Shown: positions 15,446 to 23,680 of the stretch, in pieces
How the letters are laid out: each line of letters begins with the position of its first letter
Numbering within the stretch: the stretch's first letter is position 1
Notes under the pieces: model-generated
Databases searched by the model: none
Seen by the model: only the letters and a program-made list of their open reading frames with translations
What the model was told of the DNA's origin: nothing
Position numbers and translations under genes: made by a program
NCBI GenBank assembly: GCA_022072505.1
Contig: JAJVHU010000035.1
Span: forward strand, 1 to 53,254
Length of the DNA: 53,254 bases
DNA from: Phycisphaerae bacterium
Lineage (GTDB): Bacteria > Planctomycetota > Phycisphaerae > UBA1845
Reading direction: 5' to 3'

Positions 15446-16950
15446 GGCTCATCTCCAATCGGCCCGGATTCCTTCATCCCCACCGACGCGGACCGCCCGC
15501 CAGCGGGGGAATCAATCCTTTTGCCGGCGCATACGCTGCGCCGAGCACTCATTTCTCGTTCGATGTCAAGAATGATGGGCGTGAACCACACGAGGCCGGG
15601 CGTCCACGCTCCATTCAGATACGAGGGCTGGAACTGCATCACCTGATGCGCGTTGTCCTCCACGAACACGTCCGGCCGTTGTCGCGGGTCGGCCGAAAAA
15701 GCGATCATGGCCGTGAATCCACCAGTCTTGTGCTTCATCACGATGCACGGGCGGCGGGCCTGATCGCTAGTTGCTTGTTGGACCAGCCCCATGTGGTAGT
15801 TCGCCAAGCGACGCAGATTCTCGAAGTCCAACCGCGTCCGCACCGGGTCGGCTGCTGCGAAACCTCGAAGTTCAGCCGCCGCCGAAATGACCGCCCCGTC
15901 CACGACTTCCGGACGAAAGTGACGGTACTGGTACGCGCTCCCCTTCCCCAAGTAATAGAAGTCGAGCTTCAAACCGTCGTGATAAAGGCTGTCAGGAGAC
16001 CGGTTACCGCGATGAGCCGATGCCACCGTGGCAATGGTGAACACCATCTCCTGGCTGTGGCTCTCGCGCACGTTGGCGGAGTCAGTTCGCAGATCGCCGG
16101 CGGAGCAGGAATCCAAGCTGCCTGGATGCAGATGCGCATCGCCGATGAACATCGCATCGGCGTCGATGAGCTGGAGAAGTTCCAGTTCACGCTGCTGATA
16201 CTGACGGTCAGCCTGGTGATGTCCGCCGGAACGGGCGGAACTGGGTCCCTCATCGATCAATCCGCTGACCATCATGACCCGCGAAGGTCCGTCGCCGAGG
16301 ATCTTCCCGACCAGTGCGTAACCGGTTTCCACACCGCCGCGCTGCCGCCGGGATTCGTTGATGCCTTTTACCAGGCGGTCGATCACGCCGGACAGAAACT
16401 GCACACGTGGAATTGCCGACTGTCTCGTCGAGCGCGGAGTCGGCGATGCCAGCGGCCGAGTGTCAACGACGGACGACTGGTTCGTGGAGGCTAGTTCCGC
16501 GACCCCCTGATGCACTGTCGGGTCCGGCGAATCGACCGGCACCTCGGCTTGCGGGTTACCCGATGCGAACCGTGCCAATCGCACCCACATGAACGCGATG
16601 CAGCCACCCAACAGGGCGACAAGGACAACCGCAACTCGCTGAGCCCGCGTGAACGCAGCTTCCTGTCGAGCGACTCGTCGATCCAGATCGTCCAGCCAAT
16701 CCAGAGCCGTGAAGGCCGTCGGGCTGCTAGTCTGCAACGTGGCCGCCATCTCCGGCGACTTGGATTCCTCTGGGTCTGCCGGTGCATACGCACTCACCGG
16801 CCCGGACCGCGTAACGCCGTAAGGTGCGGCTGCCGGCCGCTGGGTTGTCTCGTCGCCACGGCGTGCTGCCCATTCTTGCGAAGAGGCGGTTGTCGTTGCT
16901 GCCGCTAGGACTGCAAATCCGGTAATCAAATTCAGAATTTGGCGGTTCAT
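15424..16950 (-). CDS. Membrane-anchored JAMM/MPN metallopeptidase (deubiquitinase-like)
   Basis: The 508 residues contain a signal-like N terminus (1-25), a transmembrane helix at about 104-126, a linker, then a JAB/MPN domain. JAMM residues are all present: Glu208 in GVETGYALVG, His273 and His275 in AHLHPG, then Ser283 and Asp286 in the HxHP-x6-SxxD pattern. The zinc and water they hold hydrolyse isopeptide or C-terminal peptide bonds of ubiquitin-like proteins. The C-terminal 150 residues (VDNAHQVM-like, SYLNGAWTPGL) are unassigned. Predicted topology puts the peptidase domain on one side of a membrane. GAGGGAAG precedes the ATG and the upstream gene stops 17 bp away. Confidence 0.85.
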   Translation of the reverse strand: MNRQILNLITGFAVLAAATTTASSQEWAARRGDETTQRPAAAPYGVTRSGPVSAYAPADPEESKSPEMAATLQTSSPTAFTALDWLDDLDRRVARQEAAFTRAQRVAVVLVALLGGCIAFMWVRLARFASGNPQAEVPVDSPDPTVHQGVAELASTNQSSVVDTRPLASPTPRSTRQSAIPRVQFLSGVIDRLVKGINESRRQRGGVETGYALVGKILGDGPSRVMMVSGLIDEGPSSARSGGHHQADRQYQQRELELLQLIDADAMFIGDAHLHPGSLDSCSAGDLRTDSANVRESHSQEMVFTIATVASAHRGNRSPDSLYHDGLKLDFYYLGKGSAYQYRHFRPEVVDGAVISAAAELRGFAAADPVRTRLDFENLRRLANYHMGLVQQATSDQARRPCIVMKHKTGGFTAMIAFSADPRQRPDVFVEDNAHQVMQFQPSYLNGAWTPGLVWFTPIILDIEREMSARRSVCAGKRIDSPAGGRSASVGMKESGPIGDEPWEALPL

Positions 16951-16967
16951 CGTTCTTCCCTCGGTTT

Positions 16968-17543
16968 TTACTGAACGTTCTTGGCGTCGCGGATGATCCG
17001 CTGAAACCGAACCTTCGTTGACTCGTCACCCGTTTCGGCTCTCAGTTCGTCTGACGGCCTTATTGGTTCTCCGGCCTCGACGAGGTTCACGCCGTTTCGG
17101 TTGGCGATCTGCCGAGCCTCCAACGACGCAAGTTGTGCCTCCAACTCCGCCAGGTTCTGGTGGCTCTCGGCCTGTTTGCGGTCCTCAGCGTCGACCGACC
17201 GAACCAGTGCAAAGGCGACCGGGTTTTGCTCCTGGAGACGTCTCAGATCACCGGCATCATCCGCCTCACGAAGTCGTTCGCGGAGCTGCCTGAGCAAGTC
17301 CTGCCGTCTCTGAGCCGCGGTGATCAGCAGGTCCTTCACTTCTGTGATCCGCCGCCGCACTGCTTCCACGCGACCGGATAGATGGGAAGCATAGACCTCG
17401 GCCGGCGAAGGGCGGCGAGCCAGCACCACCTGGGGCCAAACCTTCGCCCACAGCGGATCGGTCAGTCCGCCACGGTCCGCCAGAGCAATCAGGCAGGAGA
17501 CTCCCGCGATCACACAAACTGCCATCGCCATTTTCCGAATCAT
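16968..17543 (-). CDS. Membrane-anchored coiled-coil protein, short
   Basis: I use the Met at 17543 (TAGGAGCG upstream), giving 191 residues. A transmembrane or signal helix (MAMAVCVIAGVSCLIALA) is followed by about 30 residues of loop and a long coiled coil rich in Glu, Arg, Leu and Gln (VEAVRRRITEVKDLL, RRQDLLRQLRERLRE, LEAQLASLEAR). No enzymatic motif is present. It shares this plan with the next gene upstream, and the two may form a membrane hetero-assembly. Function is unknown; in the cluster it may scaffold the JAMM and TPR proteins. Confidence 0.65.
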   Translation of the reverse strand: MIRKMAMAVCVIAGVSCLIALADRGGLTDPLWAKVWPQVVLARRPSPAEVYASHLSGRVEAVRRRITEVKDLLITAAQRRQDLLRQLRERLREADDAGDLRRLQEQNPVAFALVRSVDAEDRKQAESHQNLAELEAQLASLEARQIANRNGVNLVEAGEPIRPSDELRAETGDESTKVRFQRIIRDAKNVQ

Positions 17544-17586
17544 CTTTGCGGCGCTCCTAGCGCTGGCAACGTGCCTATGAGGCAGT

Positions 17587-18459
17587 TCATTCCGCGTCGC
17601 CCTTAATCGCCTCAACGGCCGACGTCCGCGACTGTGGAGCAGAAGGAACGGCGCCGTCCTGCTGAACGTCGCCTAGCATCCGCGTGATCTCAGCCGATGC
17701 GTCCTGGGTCACAATCATCGGGGCGTAATCGATGCGGAACTGACCCATTCCGGCTGAAAGCCGCGCGTTGGCGTGGCGTTCCTTGGCAGAGACCCTTCGC
17801 TCGAAATTCCGCATGGCCTTTTCGAGCTCCGAATCAGCGGACAGCGGCGCGCCCGCGATGGCGTTGGCAAGCTGGGCGACCTGAAGCCGGATGTCGGCGT
17901 TGACGTTCCTCTGTTCCAGACGAGCCATGCCGTTCTTCAACTCGGCCAGCCGCTTTCCAGCCTCGGCCAATCCGGACCGGCCCTGTTTGATTGCGGCGTC
18001 TAGATCAGCCACCAGGCCTTCATTGAACGAAACGCTCTCTCGCATCCGGTCTACTTCCTGCACACGTTCCAGCGCGTCGGCGTTCACTTCGGCAAAGGAA
18101 TACGTCTGCCGGCCAATCGCATATTTCTGGCGCTTCTCGTCGAGCAACGCCTTGATGCGCTTCAGGAGGTCCAGCTCGGTCTGAAGCTTGGACTGCGCCT
18201 CTTCGATGCCGCGCGCCGTCGCCTCCCGCCGGCCCTCCAGGTCGGCGACCTTGTCCTCGAATGCGAGCACGTTCTGCTGTTCCTTCTGAATCAAGGCCTC
18301 GATGCGGGCGCGTTCCAGCCGCATGGGAGCGCGATCGTCGGCCTCCTGGTTGAGAACCTCCCGCGTCCCAGCCACATACGATGTCGTCTTCTCCCAACCG
18401 AGCACGATGACCGCCAGCCCGAAGACGATGCCCGCGGCAATGATGATTCGCTTCAACAT
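17587..18459 (-). CDS. Membrane-anchored coiled-coil protein, long
   Basis: The 290-residue product starts with a transmembrane helix (IIIAAGIVFGLAVIVLGW, 5-22) and then is almost entirely heptad-like. Two long coiled-coil blocks (about 40-115 and 130-200) flank a short break at QTYSFAEVNADALERV, and the C terminus is polar. The composition is reminiscent of PspA/IM30-type or tape-like membrane proteins, but no specific family motif is seen. AAGGAGT precedes the ATG. A 113-bp gap separates it from the upstream Clp-N-like gene, the largest gap in the cluster, so a secondary promoter could lie there. Confidence 0.65.
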   Translation of the reverse strand: MLKRIIIAAGIVFGLAVIVLGWEKTTSYVAGTREVLNQEADDRAPMRLERARIEALIQKEQQNVLAFEDKVADLEGRREATARGIEEAQSKLQTELDLLKRIKALLDEKRQKYAIGRQTYSFAEVNADALERVQEVDRMRESVSFNEGLVADLDAAIKQGRSGLAEAGKRLAELKNGMARLEQRNVNADIRLQVAQLANAIAGAPLSADSELEKAMRNFERRVSAKERHANARLSAGMGQFRIDYAPMIVTQDASAEITRMLGDVQQDGAVPSAPQSRTSAVEAIKGDAE

Positions 18460-18572
18460 GGTTCATTACTCCTTCAGAGCTTTCGCTCAACCGTTTCGGC
18501 CATCACCGGGGATGGCATTCCATTTCTTGTTCGAGGGATGGAATTACCCTTGTTCCATCGCTCTCGTATTTG

Positions 18573-19601
18573 TCACGCCCACGTCTTCGCACCTACCTCT
18601 CCCCAGTCGACGCCGTGGCGGAGTTTCCGCTTCATCTCATCGAACTCGCCGGCCGAGATCGCGTCCTTGTCCAGTTCCGACAGCAACTGCTCCAACACAT
18701 CATCCGCCAGGCGAACCTGGGCGGTGAGCTTCGTCGAGCCGTCGTAATCGCCACGGGAAATGAATCCCAACTGTTCCAACCCGGCGACGGCCTCGACGAC
18801 CTTGCGGCAGTTGCCAGGGTAGGACTGCGGCGAGAGCAGCTGAGCGAGATCGCGCACCGAAATCCCGTCGAAAGGATGAATGGCCAAACCGTAAAGCTGG
18901 TCGATCAGAATCCCCTCGCACAGCATGCGCTGCACGTCACTCAGCTCGTTTTCAATGTGTCCAAGCGGATCGAGGCCAGCAGGGGTGACGGCGGCCTTGG
19001 AGCGGTTGATCGCGGCCTGCCGGAGGACGGCGTCCAGGGCGCCGTCAGCGGAGTACGGGGCGCCGCGATCATCATCGCCGAAGCCGATCTTCAACCCGCA
19101 GGCCTGGGCCGCCGTTTTGCGCAGGCGCCACTCTGCGAGCAGATCCGTCAGCCGATCGCGCTTGGAGCGGTAGGCCGGCGCGAGGCCGATTTTCTTGGTG
19201 CCGCCGGACACGGCCTGCGACGCTGCGCCCGCCTGATGAATAAGGGCATCGACACGAACTGACGGCTCCCGAAGGATCTCGCCCAGGACAACCTCGAACG
19301 CGATGATCTGATCGCCGACCCGCAGCTTCCGCACGATTGCAGCCAGCTCCGCGGTCATGGGCATCCGATCCGCAACGACCTCGAAGCGCTCGGGGGCCGT
19401 CACGCCGTTCAGCACAGCCTGCGGCGTCGCGCAGCCGGCCTGGCGGAGGCAAAGCGCCACCTCTTCCGGATAGACGAGGATGGCCGCCTTGAGGACGTGA
19501 ATCGCGTCCAACCGGCTGCCGCCCTCGCTCCGAGCGATGGCCTTTCCCAGGCCGACGGCCTTGTCCGCCTTTTCATCCAGATTGACGTTGGCCTTACCCA
19601 C
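18573..19601 (-). CDS. Clp-N-like repeat protein with winged-helix-like C terminus
   Basis: GGAGGAG abuts the ATG at 19607, so the GTG at 19601, six bases beyond it, is the likelier start (342 residues). The first 60 residues (LDEKADKAVGLGKAIARSEG, DAIHVLKAAIL, LRQAGC) resemble a Clp_N repeat, and a second copy seems to follow (MTAELAAIVRKL, IAFEVVLGEIL, ALIHQAG). Clp_N repeats bind adaptors and substrates on ClpA/ClpC, usually fused to AAA+ modules; here no ATPase is fused. The C-terminal 130 residues (ISVRDLAQLLSP, VVEAVAGLEQLGFISR) look like a winged helix. It may be an adaptor for the AAA+ protein of the cluster. Confidence 0.55.
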   Translation of the reverse strand: MGKANVNLDEKADKAVGLGKAIARSEGGSRLDAIHVLKAAILVYPEEVALCLRQAGCATPQAVLNGVTAPERFEVVADRMPMTAELAAIVRKLRVGDQIIAFEVVLGEILREPSVRVDALIHQAGAASQAVSGGTKKIGLAPAYRSKRDRLTDLLAEWRLRKTAAQACGLKIGFGDDDRGAPYSADGALDAVLRQAAINRSKAAVTPAGLDPLGHIENELSDVQRMLCEGILIDQLYGLAIHPFDGISVRDLAQLLSPQSYPGNCRKVVEAVAGLEQLGFISRGDYDGSTKLTAQVRLADDVLEQLLSELDKDAISAGEFDEMKRKLRHGVDWGEVGAKTWA

Positions 19602-19619
19602 GGGCATCTCCTCCGCGAA

Positions 19620-20135
19620 CTAGAGCGTCTCCTCGTCTTCCGCCTCCGGCACGGGCTGGCGGAACTGGTCCATGAACTTCTTCGCGACCTCCGCCGGCAC
19701 GCCGGCTTCGACCATCCCCACATGGGTCGCCATCAAATGGACTTCGTGGGTCGTCTCGATGGCAGTTCCCACCAGCCGGGCGAACACCTCCGGGCTGGGA
19801 TCAGCCGCGCCGCCGTCCTGGCAGGCGTGGTTGATCTCGAACATCACCTCGCCGTCGCGGGCGTCGGTGCCCACCTTTCCGATCAGCAGGCGGTAGTTGA
19901 TGTCCTGCAAGATCCGGGGCAGTTCCGAGTTGGGCGAGCGAACCTGGGCGATTTCGGGAACGCGAATCTTGAGGGCCAGCCGGTTCTCGATCGGATCAAC
20001 GACCAGAACGTGCGGCTCGGCCGGATTGATCCGGTTGGCGAACCGCGCCCGCAGGTACTGACCCTTGTAGAGCTCGATCTCCTCGATTCCATCCTGCTTT
20101 TCAAGAAGTTCCTTGCACGTGTCCTTGGTGATCAC
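19620..20135 (-). CDS. YbjN/T3SS-chaperone-like protein, first gene of the cluster
   Basis: The GTG at 20135 follows AAGGAGATAACC and is preferred over the long upstream frame. The 171-residue protein has an N-terminal helix (DTCKELLEKQDGIEEIE), several strands (YLRARFANR, LALKIRVPEI), a conserved-looking helix PRILQDINYRLLIGKV, a strand GEVMFEINHAC and a final helix PEVFARLVGTAIETTHEVHLM. This pattern fits the YbjN or CesT-like chaperone fold, which binds partner proteins. The C terminus is acidic. A long, structured 545-bp gap lies upstream and should hold the cluster promoter. It is 18 bp from the next start. Confidence 0.55.
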   Translation of the reverse strand: MITKDTCKELLEKQDGIEEIELYKGQYLRARFANRINPAEPHVLVVDPIENRLALKIRVPEIAQVRSPNSELPRILQDINYRLLIGKVGTDARDGEVMFEINHACQDGGAADPSPEVFARLVGTAIETTHEVHLMATHVGMVEAGVPAEVAKKFMDQFRQPVPEAEDEETL

Positions 20136-20680
20136 GGTTATCTCCTTAAGCGCCGGGCGCTTCGTTCCACCCGCCAACCTCGAAAGTGATGTCTGACGCA
20201 TTCCGGATGCATGGAAAACGACGATACGGATGCTGGAATCGACGGTCGAGGGAACACGACGGAGAGCGGCGGAACGCGACCGGAGAGGCGCTATTCGAGC
20301 ACCCGCAGAGCGCGGCGCATGCCGGCCGGGCTTCGCGCCGCGCGGCGAGCCGGCTCTCGACGCTCGGGACAGCGTCGTTGCCGCCGCGAGTTTGCAACCG
20401 CGCACCGGCATCTCCCCTCGTCCTGTCCAAGCGTGTTCTCCATGCCGCGCTCGACCGTTTGATACTTGCTCCCTGAACGGGCACGTTCGCGTCGGCTATT
20501 GTCCTCCACCCGCACCACAAGCCCAGGGAACGCGAAGGAGAGCGGTGGAACGCGGCTGGAGAGTCCGACCCCCTGCATTCCCGCCCTGTTCCGCTCCTTT
20601 CCGCCGCATTCCGTTCACGCCTCCGCCGAACAGCCGTATCCTGCTGGCAGACTCGACGAGCAGCCTCCGGGAGCGGAACC
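20136..20680. other. Divergent intergenic region with imperfect 38-bp direct repeats
   Basis: It separates the leftward 14-gene cluster from the rightward symporter operon and should hold both promoters. A 38-base element at 20250-20287 recurs at 20526-20563 with five differences (core GGAGAGCGG-GGAACGCG). A looser inverted copy may lie at 20588-20612. The 241-codon frame on the minus strand here is Arg/Ser/Pro-rich and is rejected as non-coding. No sigma-70 hexamers stand out. Confidence 0.45.
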
Positions 20681-22129
20681 GTGGAAAACAACTGGAACAT
20701 CACAGCGATCGGCGTGTTCTTCATCGTGCTGGTCGCGACGTACCTCATCGCGTGGAAGGGCCGCCGTGATGCAGGCGACGAGGCCGAAGAGCAAATTGGC
20801 AAGCAGCGCCTAAACCGGTGGCTGGTTGGTCTCAGCGCCGGCGCAGCTGCGAATAGCGGGTTCGTTGTCACCGGAGCCGTCGGGCTGGGCTATTCCTATG
20901 GCGCCCACTGGCTCCTGCTGCCGTTCGGCTGGTTCCTCGGCGACCTCGTTTTCTGGACGTTCTTCCCCCATCGCATCAACGCCTACGGTGCCCGCACGAG
21001 CGCGACAACGCTGGCGGACATCATCACCCATGGCCTCCCAATCGGACGACTACACCCGCTCACACTTGCATGTTCCGCGATCGTCGTGCTGTGTCTTGGG
21101 GGCTATACCATGGCGCAATGGGTTGCGGGTCAGAAATTCCTCGAAGGCGCATTCGGGATCTCTGGGCACTCGACACTCCTCATATTCGCCGCGGTGATCA
21201 TCGCCTACTCCGCCCTCGGCCGCTTCCGCGGCTCGGTCTACGTTGACACGCTGCAGGCAGCGACACGCATCCTTGGAACGTTCATCGCGCTGGGTACGGT
21301 GTGCTGGGTGGCAGCGCGCGATCCGGCCAGCGTTGCTGAGCGAATTCGGAGTGCTGGCGAGGGCTTCCTAGACCCGTTGGGCGGCGGCACCGTTGCATCC
21401 GCGGTCGGATTCGTCCTTGGGTACGCTGCCGCGGCGCTCGGATTCGGATTGGCCCAACCCCAGGTAACGTCGCGTTATCTGGCAGCCAGCAATCCCCGCG
21501 AGGCCAGAGCAGCCCGGTGGATTTACATGGGTTATGTTCAGTTGACTTGGGCCACCATGACGCTCTTCGGCGTCCTCCTCCGTGGGGTGATGCCCAACCT
21601 TCCCGATCCCGAGAAGGGCCTGACGGTGTTCGTCAGCGCGACCCTACCAGCAGTGTTCGTGGGACTGATCCTCGCGGACATCTTCGGCGCCATCGCCTCG
21701 ACGGGGAACAGCCTCCTCGTGGCAATGGCCCAAGCGGCCCGCGACCTGTTCCCCGGAGGCAATCGCCGAGCCCGCATCGAGTGGTTGGTGATTGGGCTGG
21801 GGCTGGCTACCATGTTCGCGGCTTGGGGCCTTGAGAGCCAGACGACCGTGTTTGGGTTGGCTATTACCTCCGTCTCATTCATGGCGGCTGGCTTGGCCCC
21901 GGCGGTTGCTATCAAGGTGCTCGGGTGGCGCCACTCCGCGTCTACTCTCACGGCAAGCGTCTTCGTGGGGATCGGCGCGGCTGTCGCGTGGAATCTGGCA
22001 GGGCTGTCCGGGACGCTTAACGAGGCGGCCGTTGGCATTCCCCTCGGCTTCCTCGTAAACGCCGTCCTCGCCCGCCAACTGGCGCCGCGAACTCTCGTGT
22101 CGTCTTTCCCGAGTGAGGAGACCGCATGA
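20681..22129 (+). CDS. Sodium:solute symporter (SSF family)
   Basis: A 482-residue inner-membrane transporter with about 12 or 13 helices; the start is GTG, preceded by GGGAGCG. SSF features are visible: an N-terminal helix, the GAAANSGFVVTGAVGLGYSYG region of helix 2, YGARTSATTLADII, a GLAQPQVTSRYLAA segment corresponding to the SSF GxxxPxxxxR signature, and FGAIASTGNSLLVAMAQAARDL with the Ser/Thr sodium-site residues. The family couples Na+ influx to uptake of proline, pantothenate, betaines or sugars; the substrate here is not deducible. The stop overlaps the next start (ATGA), so transporter and methyltransferase are translationally coupled, suggesting a shared metabolite. Confidence 0.85.
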   Translation: MENNWNITAIGVFFIVLVATYLIAWKGRRDAGDEAEEQIGKQRLNRWLVGLSAGAAANSGFVVTGAVGLGYSYGAHWLLLPFGWFLGDLVFWTFFPHRINAYGARTSATTLADIITHGLPIGRLHPLTLACSAIVVLCLGGYTMAQWVAGQKFLEGAFGISGHSTLLIFAAVIIAYSALGRFRGSVYVDTLQAATRILGTFIALGTVCWVAARDPASVAERIRSAGEGFLDPLGGGTVASAVGFVLGYAAAALGFGLAQPQVTSRYLAASNPREARAARWIYMGYVQLTWATMTLFGVLLRGVMPNLPDPEKGLTVFVSATLPAVFVGLILADIFGAIASTGNSLLVAMAQAARDLFPGGNRRARIEWLVIGLGLATMFAAWGLESQTTVFGLAITSVSFMAAGLAPAVAIKVLGWRHSASTLTASVFVGIGAAVAWNLAGLSGTLNEAAVGIPLGFLVNAVLARQLAPRTLVSSFPSEETA

Positions 22130-23625
22130 TCCGCCAATCGACAAGCAAACGCGTTGGGATTCGTGATTGGCTGGCCAAGAGAGAACTGCTCAAGGCACTC
22201 TACGGCTGTTCCACGGTTAAGGGCCTCTTCTTGACTATGGTTTCCAGTTGTTACAAGAACAAGTTGCCATCATCACCTCCACGCAGTCGCAACGACAGCG
22301 GAACCACATTCCTTGAAGCTGTACTCGACGCTCAGCGGCGTTGGGTGAGCAGCAGGCCGACGGATGACATGTATTTGCAACTGTGGGAGAGAATCCGAAG
22401 CGATCTGAATCTGGACTGTGTCGTCGTCAAGTTGTTCGAGTGCTCGTTCGAGGAGTTTGTTGACCTTCTTGGCAACCAGGTGCTGCGGGATTATGCGGAG
22501 GCGCTTGCCGAGGACACGGACTCCCCGCTGACCGATGCCCAAAGGAGAAAGTTACTGACGCTGTTTAGCGGCGCGTCGCTCCCAGCTCCCGGTCACGGCT
22601 ACTGTGTGCATCGAGACCGAAGGACGCACTACGAAAGCTCACTTTCGGCGCTACAAGACGGCCGGTATCCCATCTGGCGATTCTATAACGCGCCGGAGGC
22701 CGCCAGAGCATGGACTACCTTAATCGAGAGCGAGAACTATCGCATGTACTTGGACTGCCTGTGCTCGCTCAAGCAGCTTGTTCAGGAGGCGCATTGGATC
22801 GGGGCTCTTAGGGAGCGTCGGTACAACGCCGCTGTGAGTCTCGCGGGCGGGGGCTCACCGGAGAAGGATCTGGTGCTTGTGAAGAGCCTTGTAAAGGCAT
22901 TAGATGACCATCGCGGAGAGATCGAGTATACCATTGTCGACATCAGCGATGCCATGATTCATGAAACGGAGCGTTTTCTTGGCCCGCGCCTACGGAGTGA
23001 ACAATTGAATCGGGTTCGTGTCACCGACCTCAGTTTGGATATCTTACAACTCGAAGGACGATTCATGCGCGGGGATTCGTGGCAGCATGTGGTGTGGGCG
23101 ATCCTTGGCGGGACCATCGGCAATCTGCCGGAGCGGGAGTTCTTCAGGTCCCTCAAGGAGCCCTCGAGGAGCGGTGATCTGCTTATCGTCGGGCTGGATA
23201 CGCATGACGACGAGGGATGGGAACAATTCGAGAGGCGAATGAAGGGGCAGTACGGATGCAAAGAACTGGATTTCCTGCTCGAAGCGCAGCCGCGTAGGAT
23301 CGGACAGGCCGCCACGCCGATCCCGGTCGAGGACAGCAAGGCGCCGAATGCAGTCGAGCGCTCGCGGTCATGCGTCGATGGACCAATTGTGGAGGTAGGC
23401 GTCCGGAAACGTGCGGACGGGGATCCGGACCACCATGTCTGCAATTCATGGATCGCTGAGTTCAAGTATCGATCTGACGACAGGAGCAAGGTGCTGGGTT
23501 CGACACGCTACGTGCTGGCGGAATTCCTCGCGTTCGCGCGAGAATTTGGTGGATGGGAACATGTCGGCACCACAGCAGCACCAGACGGATCGACCTTTCG
23601 GCAGTTGCTGCTCCGACGGATCTAA
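22126..23625 (+). CDS. EgtD-like SAM-dependent methyltransferase
   Basis: The 499-residue protein has an N-terminal region of about 220 residues I cannot assign, then a domain resembling histidine-specific N-alpha-methyltransferases (Methyltransf_33). SAM-binding motif I is AAVSLAGGGSPEKD; the next strand is EIEYTIVDISDAMI with the acidic residue at its end. The later GGTIGNLPEREFF and GDLLIVGLDTHDD match the EgtD order (GxxxGN, then LLxGxD). EgtD trimethylates histidine in ergothioneine synthesis; the N-terminal extension and the absence of an EgtB-type gene leave the substrate open. Coupling to an Na+ symporter hints at a methylated amino acid or betaine. Confidence 0.65.
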   Translation: MIRQSTSKRVGIRDWLAKRELLKALYGCSTVKGLFLTMVSSCYKNKLPSSPPRSRNDSGTTFLEAVLDAQRRWVSSRPTDDMYLQLWERIRSDLNLDCVVVKLFECSFEEFVDLLGNQVLRDYAEALAEDTDSPLTDAQRRKLLTLFSGASLPAPGHGYCVHRDRRTHYESSLSALQDGRYPIWRFYNAPEAARAWTTLIESENYRMYLDCLCSLKQLVQEAHWIGALRERRYNAAVSLAGGGSPEKDLVLVKSLVKALDDHRGEIEYTIVDISDAMIHETERFLGPRLRSEQLNRVRVTDLSLDILQLEGRFMRGDSWQHVVWAILGGTIGNLPEREFFRSLKEPSRSGDLLIVGLDTHDDEGWEQFERRMKGQYGCKELDFLLEAQPRRIGQAATPIPVEDSKAPNAVERSRSCVDGPIVEVGVRKRADGDPDHHVCNSWIAEFKYRSDDRSKVLGSTRYVLAEFLAFAREFGGWEHVGTTAAPDGSTFRQLLLRRI

Positions 23626-23680
23626 CCGCCGTCCAGGCCGTTTAGGATCGTTCGAGAGTTGTGAGCGAGGTGTGTGGGTT

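Noticed and set aside
18570..19262. 230-codon ORF antisense to the Clp-N-like gene
   Set aside because: Shadow frame in GC-rich DNA with no ribosome-binding site.
20146..20871. 241-codon minus-strand ORF upstream of the YbjN-like gene
   Set aside because: Arg/Pro/Ser-rich shadow that overlaps the symporter start; the GTG at 20135 has the ribosome-binding site.
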